Source: SAR324 cluster bacterium (GTDB lineage: Bacteria; SAR324; NAC60-12). From it: a stretch of DNA of 32,723 nt. Below the pieces are notes generated by a model that saw only the letters and a program-made list of their open reading frames with translations, was not told the DNA's origin and ran no database searches. The stretch is from positions 1 to 32,723 of the forward strand of contig JADFZZ010000045.1 of NCBI GenBank assembly GCA_015232315.1, written 5' to 3'. Below, one piece after another: positions 1 through 8,507 of the stretch (positions within the stretch are counted from its first letter, which is position 1; each line of letters begins with the position of its first letter). The translations under genes and the position numbers were made by a program.

Positions 1-665
1 GCGGTTTGAGCGTTTGACGGTTTGCCGTTGATAGAGTTTTTTTGCCCCATGGCTTTGAGCACATCATGGAACTTTCGTCGGGAATGAGCCCAGCAACCCG
101 CATGAATGATGGCTTGTTCCAAATCCAGAAAGTCGTAACCGGCATAACCATCGGTCTGTACCACGCCCCGATATCCCTGGAGCAAATCTCTGGCGATCCC
201 GGCCGACCGGGTTTCACTATAATGAAAGAATACCACCGGACAAGCGCGCGTACCACCCCGCATCACCCAGATATAAGATTTTGTGGAAGGGGCGCGTCCG
301 GCTTCTTTCAAGACCTGGAGTGTGGTTTCGTCCATTTGAATCAAAGGCCCTAAGAGCGTACTGTTTTTCAGCAAAGCCAGCAGAGGTTCACAGACTTTGG
401 CCGTATGGATCGCCCATTGACTCATCGAAGTTCTGGACAATTCCACGCTCAGACGGGCAAACTGCTTTTCCTGACGATAAAAGGGCAACGCGTCCACAAA
501 TTTGGACGTCAGAATATGCGCCAGCAGTCCGGAACTGACCCGGCTTTTGGGCAGGATTTGTGGAAGAACCGGAGCCATGGACACCGTCGGACCGGGATCG
601 TCCACCCCTTCACAAGTTTTACAGGCATACTTGGGACGAATATGCACCAGCACCTGAAGTTTGGC
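1..665 (-). pseudogene. IS66-family transposase fragment (5'-truncated, runs off window)
   Basis: The minus strand is open from position 689 to the left edge. Its translation reads like the central part of an IS66 TnpC transposase: VHIRPKYACKTCEG, then SGLLAHILTSKFVDALPFYRQ, then QMDETTLQVL and QTDGYAGYDFL, which carry the first two acidic residues expected of the DDE site, then GCWAHSRRKFHD. The third catalytic residue would lie beyond the window. The N-terminal zinc-finger part is missing: upstream of about position 665 the frame runs into a palindromic repeat containing an in-frame TAG at 692-690, and no start codon or TnpA/TnpB partner is seen. I therefore call it a dead remnant. Family assignment is confident; whether the left part is intact cannot be seen. 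Confidence 0.85.
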
Positions 666-693
666 GGTAGGGAGACCGGCGGGTCGCCCCTAC
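666..693. repeat. GTAGGG-type imperfect palindrome
   Basis: An imperfect palindrome beginning GGTAGGGAGACC and ending GGTCGCCCCTAC. It abuts the exact point where transposase similarity stops. A related sequence beginning GTAGGGGCGGACC lies at 24651. The form resembles dispersed REP-type elements. Confidence 0.6.
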
Positions 694-739
694 AACCTTT
701 TGTCTTCGCAACCAGAAGATGTGTTTGCCCCCTACTACG

Positions 740-763
740 ACCTGTGAATATGATAAAACAGGT
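740..763. promoter_or_regulatory. Inverted repeat ACCTGT-N12-ACAGGT, possible operator
   Basis: Perfect 6-base arms separated by 12 A/T-rich bases, about 120 bases upstream of the large lipoprotein gene. The symmetry suits a dimeric regulator, but no regulator is encoded nearby. Could be chance. Confidence 0.25.
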
Positions 764-884
764 GGACATTTATTCCATGACTTGTCACAACTAATCATGT
801 CTTGATTCCATCTGTTTGAACAGGATGCGGATGTCTTTATTCAAGCCATCTTATCGGATTATAACTCATAACAAGGGGGAGGTT

Positions 885-3800
885 ATGCCAGCCATTAAAT
901 CATTCATTCAGCTCATTTCAATCATCATGCTTCTGTGGAGCACCACTGCCTGTGATTTTGAGCAGAAAACAGTAAAGGTTGACCCCCCCCAAACGCCGGA
1001 CGCAATCCAGACCGACAGTATGAACAAAACGGTCGAACCATCCGGACCCGTCGAACTTTCTGATAAATACAGTGGTAAATACAGCATTGCCTTCCACTTC
1101 CAGGGCCGGGTCACAGCCATTGTGGATCTGATCATTGAACTGGGCGCGTTTGAAGGAATCATTCAGGATACCCAGGGGCAGGTTGTCAAAGCCAGGGGAT
1201 TTGTTCTGGATGATGGGAAAATGCAATTTTCAGAACTCAAACTGCTCAATGACACCAATGCGCCTGTCACAGGCGAAGGACAAATTGCTGAAAACGGATC
1301 GGTAACCGGTAGCTTTACCATCAACGGTTATAACGGAACTTTCGATGGCTTCCGCTACTCTGACCAGAAAACCTCGGTGTATAACGGACGCTATCAGGTC
1401 GAATTCAAGAAAGCCGGGGATATTGTCGCAACCGGAACCATTGACATCACCGATGAGGGAATTGCCGGAACCTTGAAGGACAAAGATCAATACACAGTCC
1501 GTATTGTCGGGCGTGTGAATGAAAATGGAAAAATCGTGTTGAACACCGCATCTTTCAGCAGTGGCATATTGATGACCATCACTGGAAATGTCCAAAATGG
1601 AAATATTGAAGGGACCCTTTACACTCAGGAAGGTTCTGTTGGTGAACTCAAAGGCGCATCTGTTCAAGCCTCCGAAACAGGAACCGCTGATTATCTTTCC
1701 ACAACGACCAGCACATTGATCCAGTCTTCCACAGCCAGCGATTCTTCGACAAAACTTTTGGCGCTGCCAAGAGATTTTCTGCTTCAGACTCCTCCAGATC
1801 TCCCTGTGTCGATTGATGGTTTAGGCAGTGCACCGGATGGTTCAGGGGTTGATTTCAAGTGGGCGATTATTGAAAAACCTGAGCAAAGTGATCCGGTGTT
1901 GACTGGCACCAAAACATCCCAACCTTCATTTTTCTCAAACAAGCCCGGTGTTTATAAAGTAGAAATGACTGTCAGCAATTCACAGGACACCGGTAAAGCC
2001 ATCATCACCATCATTGTGCTGGAAAAAGAAACCGGCACAAACAAAACTTCCACGACAGGTCCCAACTCACAAAAATCAGCCATTGTGCTGGATGCGAACT
2101 CTTATGCGGTTGGAGATTTTGCGGTAACCTGGACTCCTTCGCTGAACGTAGCGTTTGTGATTCGGCATCAGCAGGCTCCAGAAAAAATTCTGTTCAGCGC
2201 AGACCCCCTGAAATTTCTGGCCATTGGGAAATCATCGTTGAACGCCCACGAAAAACGGGGATCATTCACCATTGATGAAAACATTCAGATGACCTGTAAA
2301 TCGCCAGCCATCGAAAAAATTGTGAGCGAAGGTGCCGATCTGGTGGTGTCAGGCCGTTTCAGGGATGATGTCGAGGCCTGTCATCAAACATTCAAGGTCC
2401 GATTCAAACAGATTCAACCGGGGCATCTTCAGTTTGCGGTCACTCCTGAAAACAAGGATTTCAATTACATCGAACTGAATTATGATTCCAATCCCGCAGA
2501 AAAATTCTATGGATTTGGCGAGCAGTTCACTTATCTCAATCTCAAGGGCCAAAATGTTCCAATCCTGTCGCAGGAAGGCGGAGTGGGTCGAGGACGCACG
2601 GAAATCAGCAATCTGATCAACATAGCGTCGCCAGGTGCTGGTGGCAATACGTTCACCACCTACTATGGCGTGCCTCAATACATCACCAGTCAGAACAGGT
2701 CTGTGTTGCTCGAAAATACAGAATATGTGGTGTTTAATCTGGAAAATCCGGCGCAGGTCAGGATCCGATTATTTGCGAATCAAATGACCGGACAGGTGTT
2801 ATACGGTGACAGTATGCTGAAACTGATTGAACGGACCACCGAATACACCGGGCGTTTTCCCGTACCCCCTGAATGGGTGAACAACGGCGCCATTGTCGGC
2901 ATCCAGGGGGGAACTGATTTTGCCCGTAAAGTTCTGAATGATCTGAAACAGAATGACACGCCTGTCGCCGGATTCTGGGTTCAGGACTGGGTTGGAAAAC
3001 GAAAAACCATTGCCGGTTCTCAGCTCTGGTGGAACTGGGAAGTGAGTGAATCCCGTTATCCGGGATGGAAACAACTGGTGGATGATCTGAACCGGGAAAA
3101 CATTCAGGTGTTGGGATACATCAACACGTTTCTGGTCGATGCCACTACCCGTGAAGGCGGTGTGAAACGGAATCTGTATCAGGAAGCAAAAGACAACGAT
3201 TATCTGGTGCATAATGAGTCAGGCGATGTGCTGGCTGTCACCAATACCGATTTTGACGCGGCGATGGTCGATCTGACGAATCCAGAAGCCAGACAATGGC
3301 TGAAAGAGGTGATCAAAACAGAAATGCTGGATAAGGGATTGCGCGGCTGGATGGCAGATTTTTCAGAAGCTCTGCCGTTTGAGGCAGAATTGCATTCCGG
3401 TGAATCAGCCGCGAGTTATCACAACAGATACCCCATGGAATTCGCCCAACTCAACCGTGAAGCCATCCGTGAAGCCGGACTGGAAAATCAGGTGCTGTAT
3501 TTCAATCGTTCAGGATATACCCGCAGTCCGCAATTCGGATCCATGTTCTGGGAAGGCGATCAGATGGTCACCTGGGATGGGCAGGATGGCTTGATCAGTT
3601 CAGTGAAAGGACTTCTCAGTGGCGGTTTTTCCGGACTCACACTCAATCATAGCGATATCGGGGGTTACACCTCACTGGCCGCCCAGGCACCGATCATCGG
3701 CTGGCAGGGATTCCGACGGGAAAAAGACCTCTTGCTGAGATGGATTGAAACCAACGCGTTCACTTCTGTGTTCCGTACCCATGAAGGCAATCAGCCTGAA

Positions 3801-6800
3801 GCCAACGCCCAGTTTTACAGCGACAAAGACAGCTATCAGCATTTCAGCAGATTTGCCAAAGTGTATAAAGCCCTCGGATTTTATCGCAAACAACTGTTTG
3901 AGGAAGCCGCCGCCAAAGGTTATCCGGTGGTTCGGCATCCGCTTTTGCATTATCCTGATGATCCTGTGTTTGCTGATATGAAAGACGCGACCATCCAGTT
4001 CATGCTGGGAAGCGAACTGATGATTGCGCCTGTGGTTCAGAAATACACCAGCACCCGCGATGTGTATCTGCCCAAAGGCCTGTGGGTGAATTTGTGGGAT
4101 CAGCAAACCTATGGCAATCCTTATGAAGGAATCTGGTTGAGAAACGTGCCTGCGCCCTTGGGCAAACCCCCGGTGTTTTATCCGGCGGAGTCCACCATTG
4201 GTCCTCAAATAGTCGCGGCGTTGCGTGCAGAAAAGATTCTTGGGCCAGACACCCCGGTTGAACTGAGCGAAGTGGATGAACGTGGATTCCGCATCAATGG
4301 ACAGTATAAAATTTTGCGTGGTGGAACCCTGCAATGGTTCAGAATCCCTGAAGAAGCCTGGGAAGACCGTATCAAACGCTTCAAAGCCATGGGCATGAAC
4401 ACGATTGATATGTATGTGTCATGGAACTTTTCCGAACCACAGGAAGGCGTATTCAATTTTGACAATCCCGGCATCACCCGTTTTCTGGAGCTGGTCAAAA
4501 AACATGGATTGTATGTTTATTTCAGGCCGGGGCCGTATATCACCAATGAAATTGATGGCGGCGGTGTTCCAGCGTGGTTGTTGACCAAAACCACCAAAAA
4601 AGACATCCGTGAAGACGGCAAACCCAATTTACGGACTCAGGATCCGGATTATCTGGACTATGTTGAAAAATACTATGACCGCTTGAACAGCGTCATCAAA
4701 CCTTATCTCATCAGCAATGGTGGACCCATCATTCTGTATGCCATTGAAAACGAATACAACTGGTTCAAGATATTCAGCGAAGTGGATAAGGCGTTTATGT
4801 ATGAGGGTGGACCCGAACGGGGACTGTTCCAGAACATTGATGTCACCGCTTATTTCAGTTCCCTGCGGGATATGCTCAGGGCTGACGGCATTGATGTGCC
4901 GATCACCACCTGTCCGGGAGACGGGAAACTTTCCAACATGGGCGACACTCCCGATGTGGTTCCCATGCCCAATGTGTATGACGGACTGGGTGGAGAGTTG
5001 CCTGAGGCCATCGGCTACAATTTGCTGACAGACATGCATGATACGTCCAAACACAACGGGGTGTATCTCAACATGCCAACAGGAACCACTGAAACCGACA
5101 GAGATCCTGTCAAACTCAAACGTCTGCTGGTCGGCGGACTGGATGGGATTTTTGCCTTCAATGTGATGGGATACCTGACCCCCGGATATCAAAACGCAAC
5201 GGTGCTGAGCAGTAAATCCGCCGATGCGATCTTCAGCGTCAATCAGCAGAATGTCTCCAATCTGTTTGTGGAACCCAAGGTGGGTTATTTCCACAATGTG
5301 GTTGATTTTTTCGGCATGGTGAGTCCTTCCGGATTGCATCGGGATTCCTTTTATGCCATGCGGCGTGACAATATGTTTTTTGATACGGTGGAAGCGATCT
5401 GGGCCAAAAGCATCATTCCGAATCGCAGTGGACAGGTGAAAAACGCTGATTCCAGGTTGAGCCTCAGCAATACCGAACTGGGAGCACGTGAAAATCAGGA
5501 CCGGATCCATTACTGGATTGAACCTGAACCGGGAATCCAGTTCATCAGTCTGATCAATCAATCGGGAAATCCACAGGTGATCAACAAAAACGGCATCACG
5601 CTGAACGGTTACCAGTTTCCACGATTCACCGATCTGACAATTCCCCTCCAGCGCTATGATTCTGACGGGCAGTTTTCACAGGCCTCCACCGACAACATTG
5701 TGGTGCTGGTCAATGGGTACCCTGTGCCTGAGATCGGGCAGATTGATTACACAACCAGCGACATGCTGACATTGCGCCCCTTCAATGACGGCACCCTGCT
5801 TGTCCTTTATGGTGAAAATGGACTGACCGGTGAGTTGTCCCTGAATGAATTGAATTCTGTCTGGGACGTCAAATACCGTGATTCCGGCATCACCCTGAAT
5901 GAAAACACAGCAGATCGTATTACCTTGAGTTATGCCTACACGCCCAATCAGTTTCTGGTGTTGCAGGACGCCTCAGGCAAAAAACTCAAAATCATGATCA
6001 CCACCAAGGATGAAGCCGGAAGAGTCTGGTTTGAGAAATGGAACAATCAGGACATGATGCTGACCGGTGTGGATTATGTGGATCCAAACAGCATACAATC
6101 CAGTTCAGACCAGTGGAACGTGATCATCGACCATGACACCAAAAACCGTCCATTCATGGTGATGGCGTCCGGACCACTGGTGTTGCGTGAAGGAATCAAC
6201 ACCCTTCAGCCGTATAATCCTGAAACAAACACAGTTGTTTATCAAAAACCGGTCAAGGTTGAACTTCCGCAACTTCCACAGACCCTGACCTCTGGAAAAT
6301 CAACATCAGATCTGGATGAAAGCCTGCCGGATTATGATGATTCAAGCTGGACTCACTGGGAAGGAGAACCAAAATTTCTGGAGGAAAACGGTATTCTCAG
6401 AGGACATGCCTGGTATCGTGTAGAAGTTGATCTGGATCATATTCCCGGCAAAACATTTTTAAAGCCTCTGGGTAATAGTGGGTTGTTCATCCGTCATGCC
6501 AGCGATATCGTTGGGATTTATGTCAATGGGCATTATGTCAGCACCATGGTTCCACTTGGCACAGAACTGCACAGTACCAGTGCCAATGGTTCCTACAAAT
6601 TTCCTGAAATCGCGCCCTGGCTGAAAATTGGAAACAATGTTCTGGCATTCCGTACAGAAATCTGGGGTCATGGCAGTTTCATGTGGCCGAGAGGAACCCT
6701 GTCGGCAACGCAGTTGCGTATGCCTGCATTGGGATTTGACAGCATGAAAGGACTTTCGGGTACTGCAGAAATTGGCAGGGTTGGTGATATGATTCCGGGA

Positions 6801-7364
6801 ATCTATTTAAGAAACTGGTCTGTCCGTGGAGACCTTGGCGGCGAGCAGAAAGGCTTCAATCAGCCCGGGTTGGATGATTCCCGCTGGGCAGGAACAAGCA
6901 TTCCGCTGAAACTCAACAAGGGGGATGTGCGCTGGTACAGAACCCGGTTTGACAATGCCGGTTTTCCTGATCCATCCCGGATCCATGCGCCTGTGGCACT
7001 GGAACTCAAAGGCCATAACGCCAAAGCTACCATTTTTCTGAATGGACTTTTGATTGGACGGTGGCTCAGTGATGACCAGTGGCTGAGCAGAGGTTTTTAT
7101 GGAAAAGGAATACGGGATATGTGGATGAACACCGAACCGGATCATTTTCCTGTTCCGATTGAATCCATCAAACCTGAAGGCAATGTGCTGAGCGTGGTGT
7201 TTGAAGACACTTCCCACTCATCTGATGCGGAAGGCGGAAAGATAGATTCGATCAAATGGGTTTATGCCCGCGAGAATAAAATAACACAGAATGATGGAAG
7301 TTCCGTCAAGGTCACGGCAGAAAAAGGTCGTCAGTCCCTGACTTTTATCCAGAATGCCCGTTGA
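885..7364 (+). CDS. Giant lipoprotein: GH31 (sulfoquinovosidase-like) fused to GH35 (beta-galactosidase-like)
   Basis: 2159 residues from the ATG at 885, which follows an AAGGGGGAGG ribosome site; an upstream TTG at 816 would spoil the signal peptide. Residues 1-23 form a lipoprotein signal (LLWSTTAC, Cys23). Two similar beta-rich modules start near 60 and 164, each opening with (S/N)G(K/R)Y. A PKD-like domain spans about 303-384. A GH31 domain covers about 400-1110, with FYGFGEQF, QDWVGKR, LWWNWE, nucleophile Asp825 in WMADFSE, acid/base Asp892 in WEGDQ, NHSDIGGYT and RTHEGNQ; these match the YihQ sulfoquinovosidase branch better than ordinary alpha-glucosidases. A GH35 domain begins near 1130, with FRPGPYITNE and acid/base Glu1290 in IENEY, followed by beta domains and jelly-roll modules from about 1800 to the end. 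It is probably anchored in the outer membrane and cleaves sugar chains or glycolipid headgroups. The fold calls are firm; the substrates are inferred. Confidence 0.88.
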   Translation: MPAIKSFIQLISIIMLLWSTTACDFEQKTVKVDPPQTPDAIQTDSMNKTVEPSGPVELSDKYSGKYSIAFHFQGRVTAIVDLIIELGAFEGIIQDTQGQVVKARGFVLDDGKMQFSELKLLNDTNAPVTGEGQIAENGSVTGSFTINGYNGTFDGFRYSDQKTSVYNGRYQVEFKKAGDIVATGTIDITDEGIAGTLKDKDQYTVRIVGRVNENGKIVLNTASFSSGILMTITGNVQNGNIEGTLYTQEGSVGELKGASVQASETGTADYLSTTTSTLIQSSTASDSSTKLLALPRDFLLQTPPDLPVSIDGLGSAPDGSGVDFKWAIIEKPEQSDPVLTGTKTSQPSFFSNKPGVYKVEMTVSNSQDTGKAIITIIVLEKETGTNKTSTTGPNSQKSAIVLDANSYAVGDFAVTWTPSLNVAFVIRHQQAPEKILFSADPLKFLAIGKSSLNAHEKRGSFTIDENIQMTCKSPAIEKIVSEGADLVVSGRFRDDVEACHQTFKVRFKQIQPGHLQFAVTPENKDFNYIELNYDSNPAEKFYGFGEQFTYLNLKGQNVPILSQEGGVGRGRTEISNLINIASPGAGGNTFTTYYGVPQYITSQNRSVLLENTEYVVFNLENPAQVRIRLFANQMTGQVLYGDSMLKLIERTTEYTGRFPVPPEWVNNGAIVGIQGGTDFARKVLNDLKQNDTPVAGFWVQDWVGKRKTIAGSQLWWNWEVSESRYPGWKQLVDDLNRENIQVLGYINTFLVDATTREGGVKRNLYQEAKDNDYLVHNESGDVLAVTNTDFDAAMVDLTNPEARQWLKEVIKTEMLDKGLRGWMADFSEALPFEAELHSGESAASYHNRYPMEFAQLNREAIREAGLENQVLYFNRSGYTRSPQFGSMFWEGDQMVTWDGQDGLISSVKGLLSGGFSGLTLNHSDIGGYTSLAAQAPIIGWQGFRREKDLLLRWIETNAFTSVFRTHEGNQPEANAQFYSDKDSYQHFSRFAKVYKALGFYRKQLFEEAAAKGYPVVRHPLLHYPDDPVFADMKDATIQFMLGSELMIAPVVQKYTSTRDVYLPKGLWVNLWDQQTYGNPYEGIWLRNVPAPLGKPPVFYPAESTIGPQIVAALRAEKILGPDTPVELSEVDERGFRINGQYKILRGGTLQWFRIPEEAWEDRIKRFKAMGMNTIDMYVSWNFSEPQEGVFNFDNPGITRFLELVKKHGLYVYFRPGPYITNEIDGGGVPAWLLTKTTKKDIREDGKPNLRTQDPDYLDYVEKYYDRLNSVIKPYLISNGGPIILYAIENEYNWFKIFSEVDKAFMYEGGPERGLFQNIDVTAYFSSLRDMLRADGIDVPITTCPGDGKLSNMGDTPDVVPMPNVYDGLGGELPEAIGYNLLTDMHDTSKHNGVYLNMPTGTTETDRDPVKLKRLLVGGLDGIFAFNVMGYLTPGYQNATVLSSKSADAIFSVNQQNVSNLFVEPKVGYFHNVVDFFGMVSPSGLHRDSFYAMRRDNMFFDTVEAIWAKSIIPNRSGQVKNADSRLSLSNTELGARENQDRIHYWIEPEPGIQFISLINQSGNPQVINKNGITLNGYQFPRFTDLTIPLQRYDSDGQFSQASTDNIVVLVNGYPVPEIGQIDYTTSDMLTLRPFNDGTLLVLYGENGLTGELSLNELNSVWDVKYRDSGITLNENTADRITLSYAYTPNQFLVLQDASGKKLKIMITTKDEAGRVWFEKWNNQDMMLTGVDYVDPNSIQSSSDQWNVIIDHDTKNRPFMVMASGPLVLREGINTLQPYNPETNTVVYQKPVKVELPQLPQTLTSGKSTSDLDESLPDYDDSSWTHWEGEPKFLEENGILRGHAWYRVEVDLDHIPGKTFLKPLGNSGLFIRHASDIVGIYVNGHYVSTMVPLGTELHSTSANGSYKFPEIAPWLKIGNNVLAFRTEIWGHGSFMWPRGTLSATQLRMPALGFDSMKGLSGTAEIGRVGDMIPGIYLRNWSVRGDLGGEQKGFNQPGLDDSRWAGTSIPLKLNKGDVRWYRTRFDNAGFPDPSRIHAPVALELKGHNAKATIFLNGLLIGRWLSDDQWLSRGFYGKGIRDMWMNTEPDHFPVPIESIKPEGNVLSVVFEDTSHSSDAEGGKIDSIKWVYARENKITQNDGSSVKVTAEKGRQSLTFIQNAR

Positions 7365-7389
7365 GAGAGCAGGAAAAAGCCACAAAAGC

Positions 7390-7417
7390 AGGGCGATCCT
7401 GTGTGTTCACCCCTACA
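7390..7417. repeat. Possible degenerate GTAGGGG-type repeat
   Basis: Read on the minus strand, this starts GTAGGGGTGAAC and ends GGATCGCCCTG, a weak palindrome of the same style as the elements at 666 and 24651. It sits just after the lipoprotein gene and has no T-run, so it is not a convincing terminator. Confidence 0.3.
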
Positions 7418-7460
7418 ACTTGGGGCCGAAAATATGACCAACCCCTAAAAATTCCAGATA

Positions 7461-7564
7461 TATAGTATTCCAGAAAACTAATTTGGTCGGAGGGAGGGCA
7501 AGATGCCCTCCAAATGCGGGCGGGACGCCCGCGCTCCCAGGAAATAATTATCTGGAACACTATA
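7461..7564. mobile_element. 104-bp MITE-like palindromic element with TATAG...CTATA ends
   Basis: The left end reads TATAGTATTCCAGAAAACTA; the right end, on the other strand, reads TATAGTGTTCCAGATAATTA. The two ends are imperfect inverted repeats of about 25 bases. Inside are two further G/C-rich hairpins, GGGAGGGCAAGATGCCCTCC and GCGGGCGGGACGCCCGC. No transposase is encoded. With the element at 7736 it makes up most of the 521-base gap between the lipoprotein and maf, where I see no gene; the open frames across it look like by-products of the palindrome. Confidence 0.65.
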
Positions 7565-7735
7565 GCTCACATTACATGTACAAATTGTGCAATCAATGGG
7601 TTTCTGTTGAGGGACAGGGGCAGGAGATCATTCTTTCAGGGCGACCGCCGGTGTTGAACCATTCTTAGCCCGCCGTCGTGGCGTTTTTCTAGGAGTTTGT
7701 CTGACTTAAAAACTCGAGTTGTGCAGGTACTTTTT

Positions 7736-7866
7736 GTAAGCGTTTAGCCGTCAGCTATCAGTTTTCAGGAATTCTCAAGGCCTGGAGGCCAAACGATATT
7801 TTCTAATATTGAGTCATAATGCTTCTGAGGCGCATAAACACTGAAAGCTGAATACTGAACGCTTAC
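7736..7866. mobile_element. 131-bp element with GTAAGCGTT inverted ends
   Basis: The left arm begins GTAAGCGTTTAGCCGTCAGC; the right arm, on the other strand, begins GTAAGCGTTCAGTATTCAGC. The ends share the terminal nine bases and most of a 25-base stretch. The interior is A/T-rich and non-coding. It lies 20 bases downstream of the maf stop codon and is unlike the 7461 element in sequence. Confidence 0.55.
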
Positions 7867-7885
7867 GAACAGTAAGCGGAAGGAA

Positions 7886-8494
7886 TCAGGGCACGCTCGG
7901 AAAAATTCTGCAAGACAGCCATTCATGCTGAATGAGGTGGGGCAGAATTTCTTCCACAGGAAAGCCAATCACATTGTTATAGGAACCGTCAATGCGTTCT
8001 ACCAGAAAACCGCCTAAGCCCTGAAGTGAATAAGCACCCGCCTTGTCCATCGGATCTCCGGTTCTGACATAGCTTTCAATGCAGGAATCATCCAGGGTGC
8101 GGAATTTTACCATGGTCTGAACAAGACCTTCCACACACTTTCCTGTTTTAGCGTCAAGGATCGCATAAGCTGAATAAACCACATGGATTTCACCGCTCAA
8201 ACGATGTAGCATCTGGATCGCCTGCGCTCTGGATTCTGGTTTTCCAATGATGTCATGGTTATGATAAACGGTGGTATCACCGGCAAGAATAATGGCTTCG
8301 GGAAAATGCTGAGACGCATCGGTTGCTTTGTCTTTAGCCAGTCGTGTTACATAATTTTCTACGGATTCTCCAGGCAGAGGTGTTTCATCCACCAGAGGTT
8401 TCCAGCATTCAAATTGCAACCCGTAGCGTTCCAGAAATTCTTTTCTACGGGGTGAGGTCGAAGCTAGACAAAGAAGACGATGTTGGTGGAACAT
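7886..8494 (-). CDS. maf: Maf-family nucleotide pyrophosphatase
   Basis: 202 residues from the ATG at 8494; a longer frame reaching back into mrdA has no support. Maf proteins hydrolyse non-canonical or excess nucleoside triphosphates to monophosphates in the cytoplasm and were first linked to septum formation. Family landmarks are visible in order: LASTSPRRKEFLERYGL at the N-terminus (phosphate-binding loop), VDETPLPGES, ILAGDTTVYHNHDIIGKP, and AGAYSLQGLGGFLVERIDGSYNNVIGFP near the C-terminus. The length is usual for the family. It starts 13 bases after the mrdA stop and is the last gene of the mreC-mreD-mrdA-maf run, so it is probably co-transcribed with the cell-elongation genes. Substrate preference (dTTP/UTP type or other) is not decided here. 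Confidence 0.93.
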   Translation of the reverse strand: MFHQHRLLCLASTSPRRKEFLERYGLQFECWKPLVDETPLPGESVENYVTRLAKDKATDASQHFPEAIILAGDTTVYHNHDIIGKPESRAQAIQMLHRLSGEIHVVYSAYAILDAKTGKCVEGLVQTMVKFRTLDDSCIESYVRTGDPMDKAGAYSLQGLGGFLVERIDGSYNNVIGFPVEEILPHLIQHEWLSCRIFPSVP

Positions 8495-8507
8495 GATACG
8501 TTTCAGA

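Noticed and set aside
42-794. Plus-strand open frames (103, 85 and 129 residues) and a minus-strand frame at 509-769
   Set aside because: They are other-phase shadows of the IS66 transposase fragment, which reads clearly on the minus strand.
3672-5561. Long minus-strand frames (220 and 310 residues) inside the lipoprotein gene
   Set aside because: They are antisense shadows; the plus-strand GH31/GH35 motifs are continuous across them.
7483-7668. Small plus-strand ORF across the 7461 element
   Set aside because: Its coding part is the palindrome itself (MVGGRARCPPNAGGTPAL), a common artefact of such repeats.
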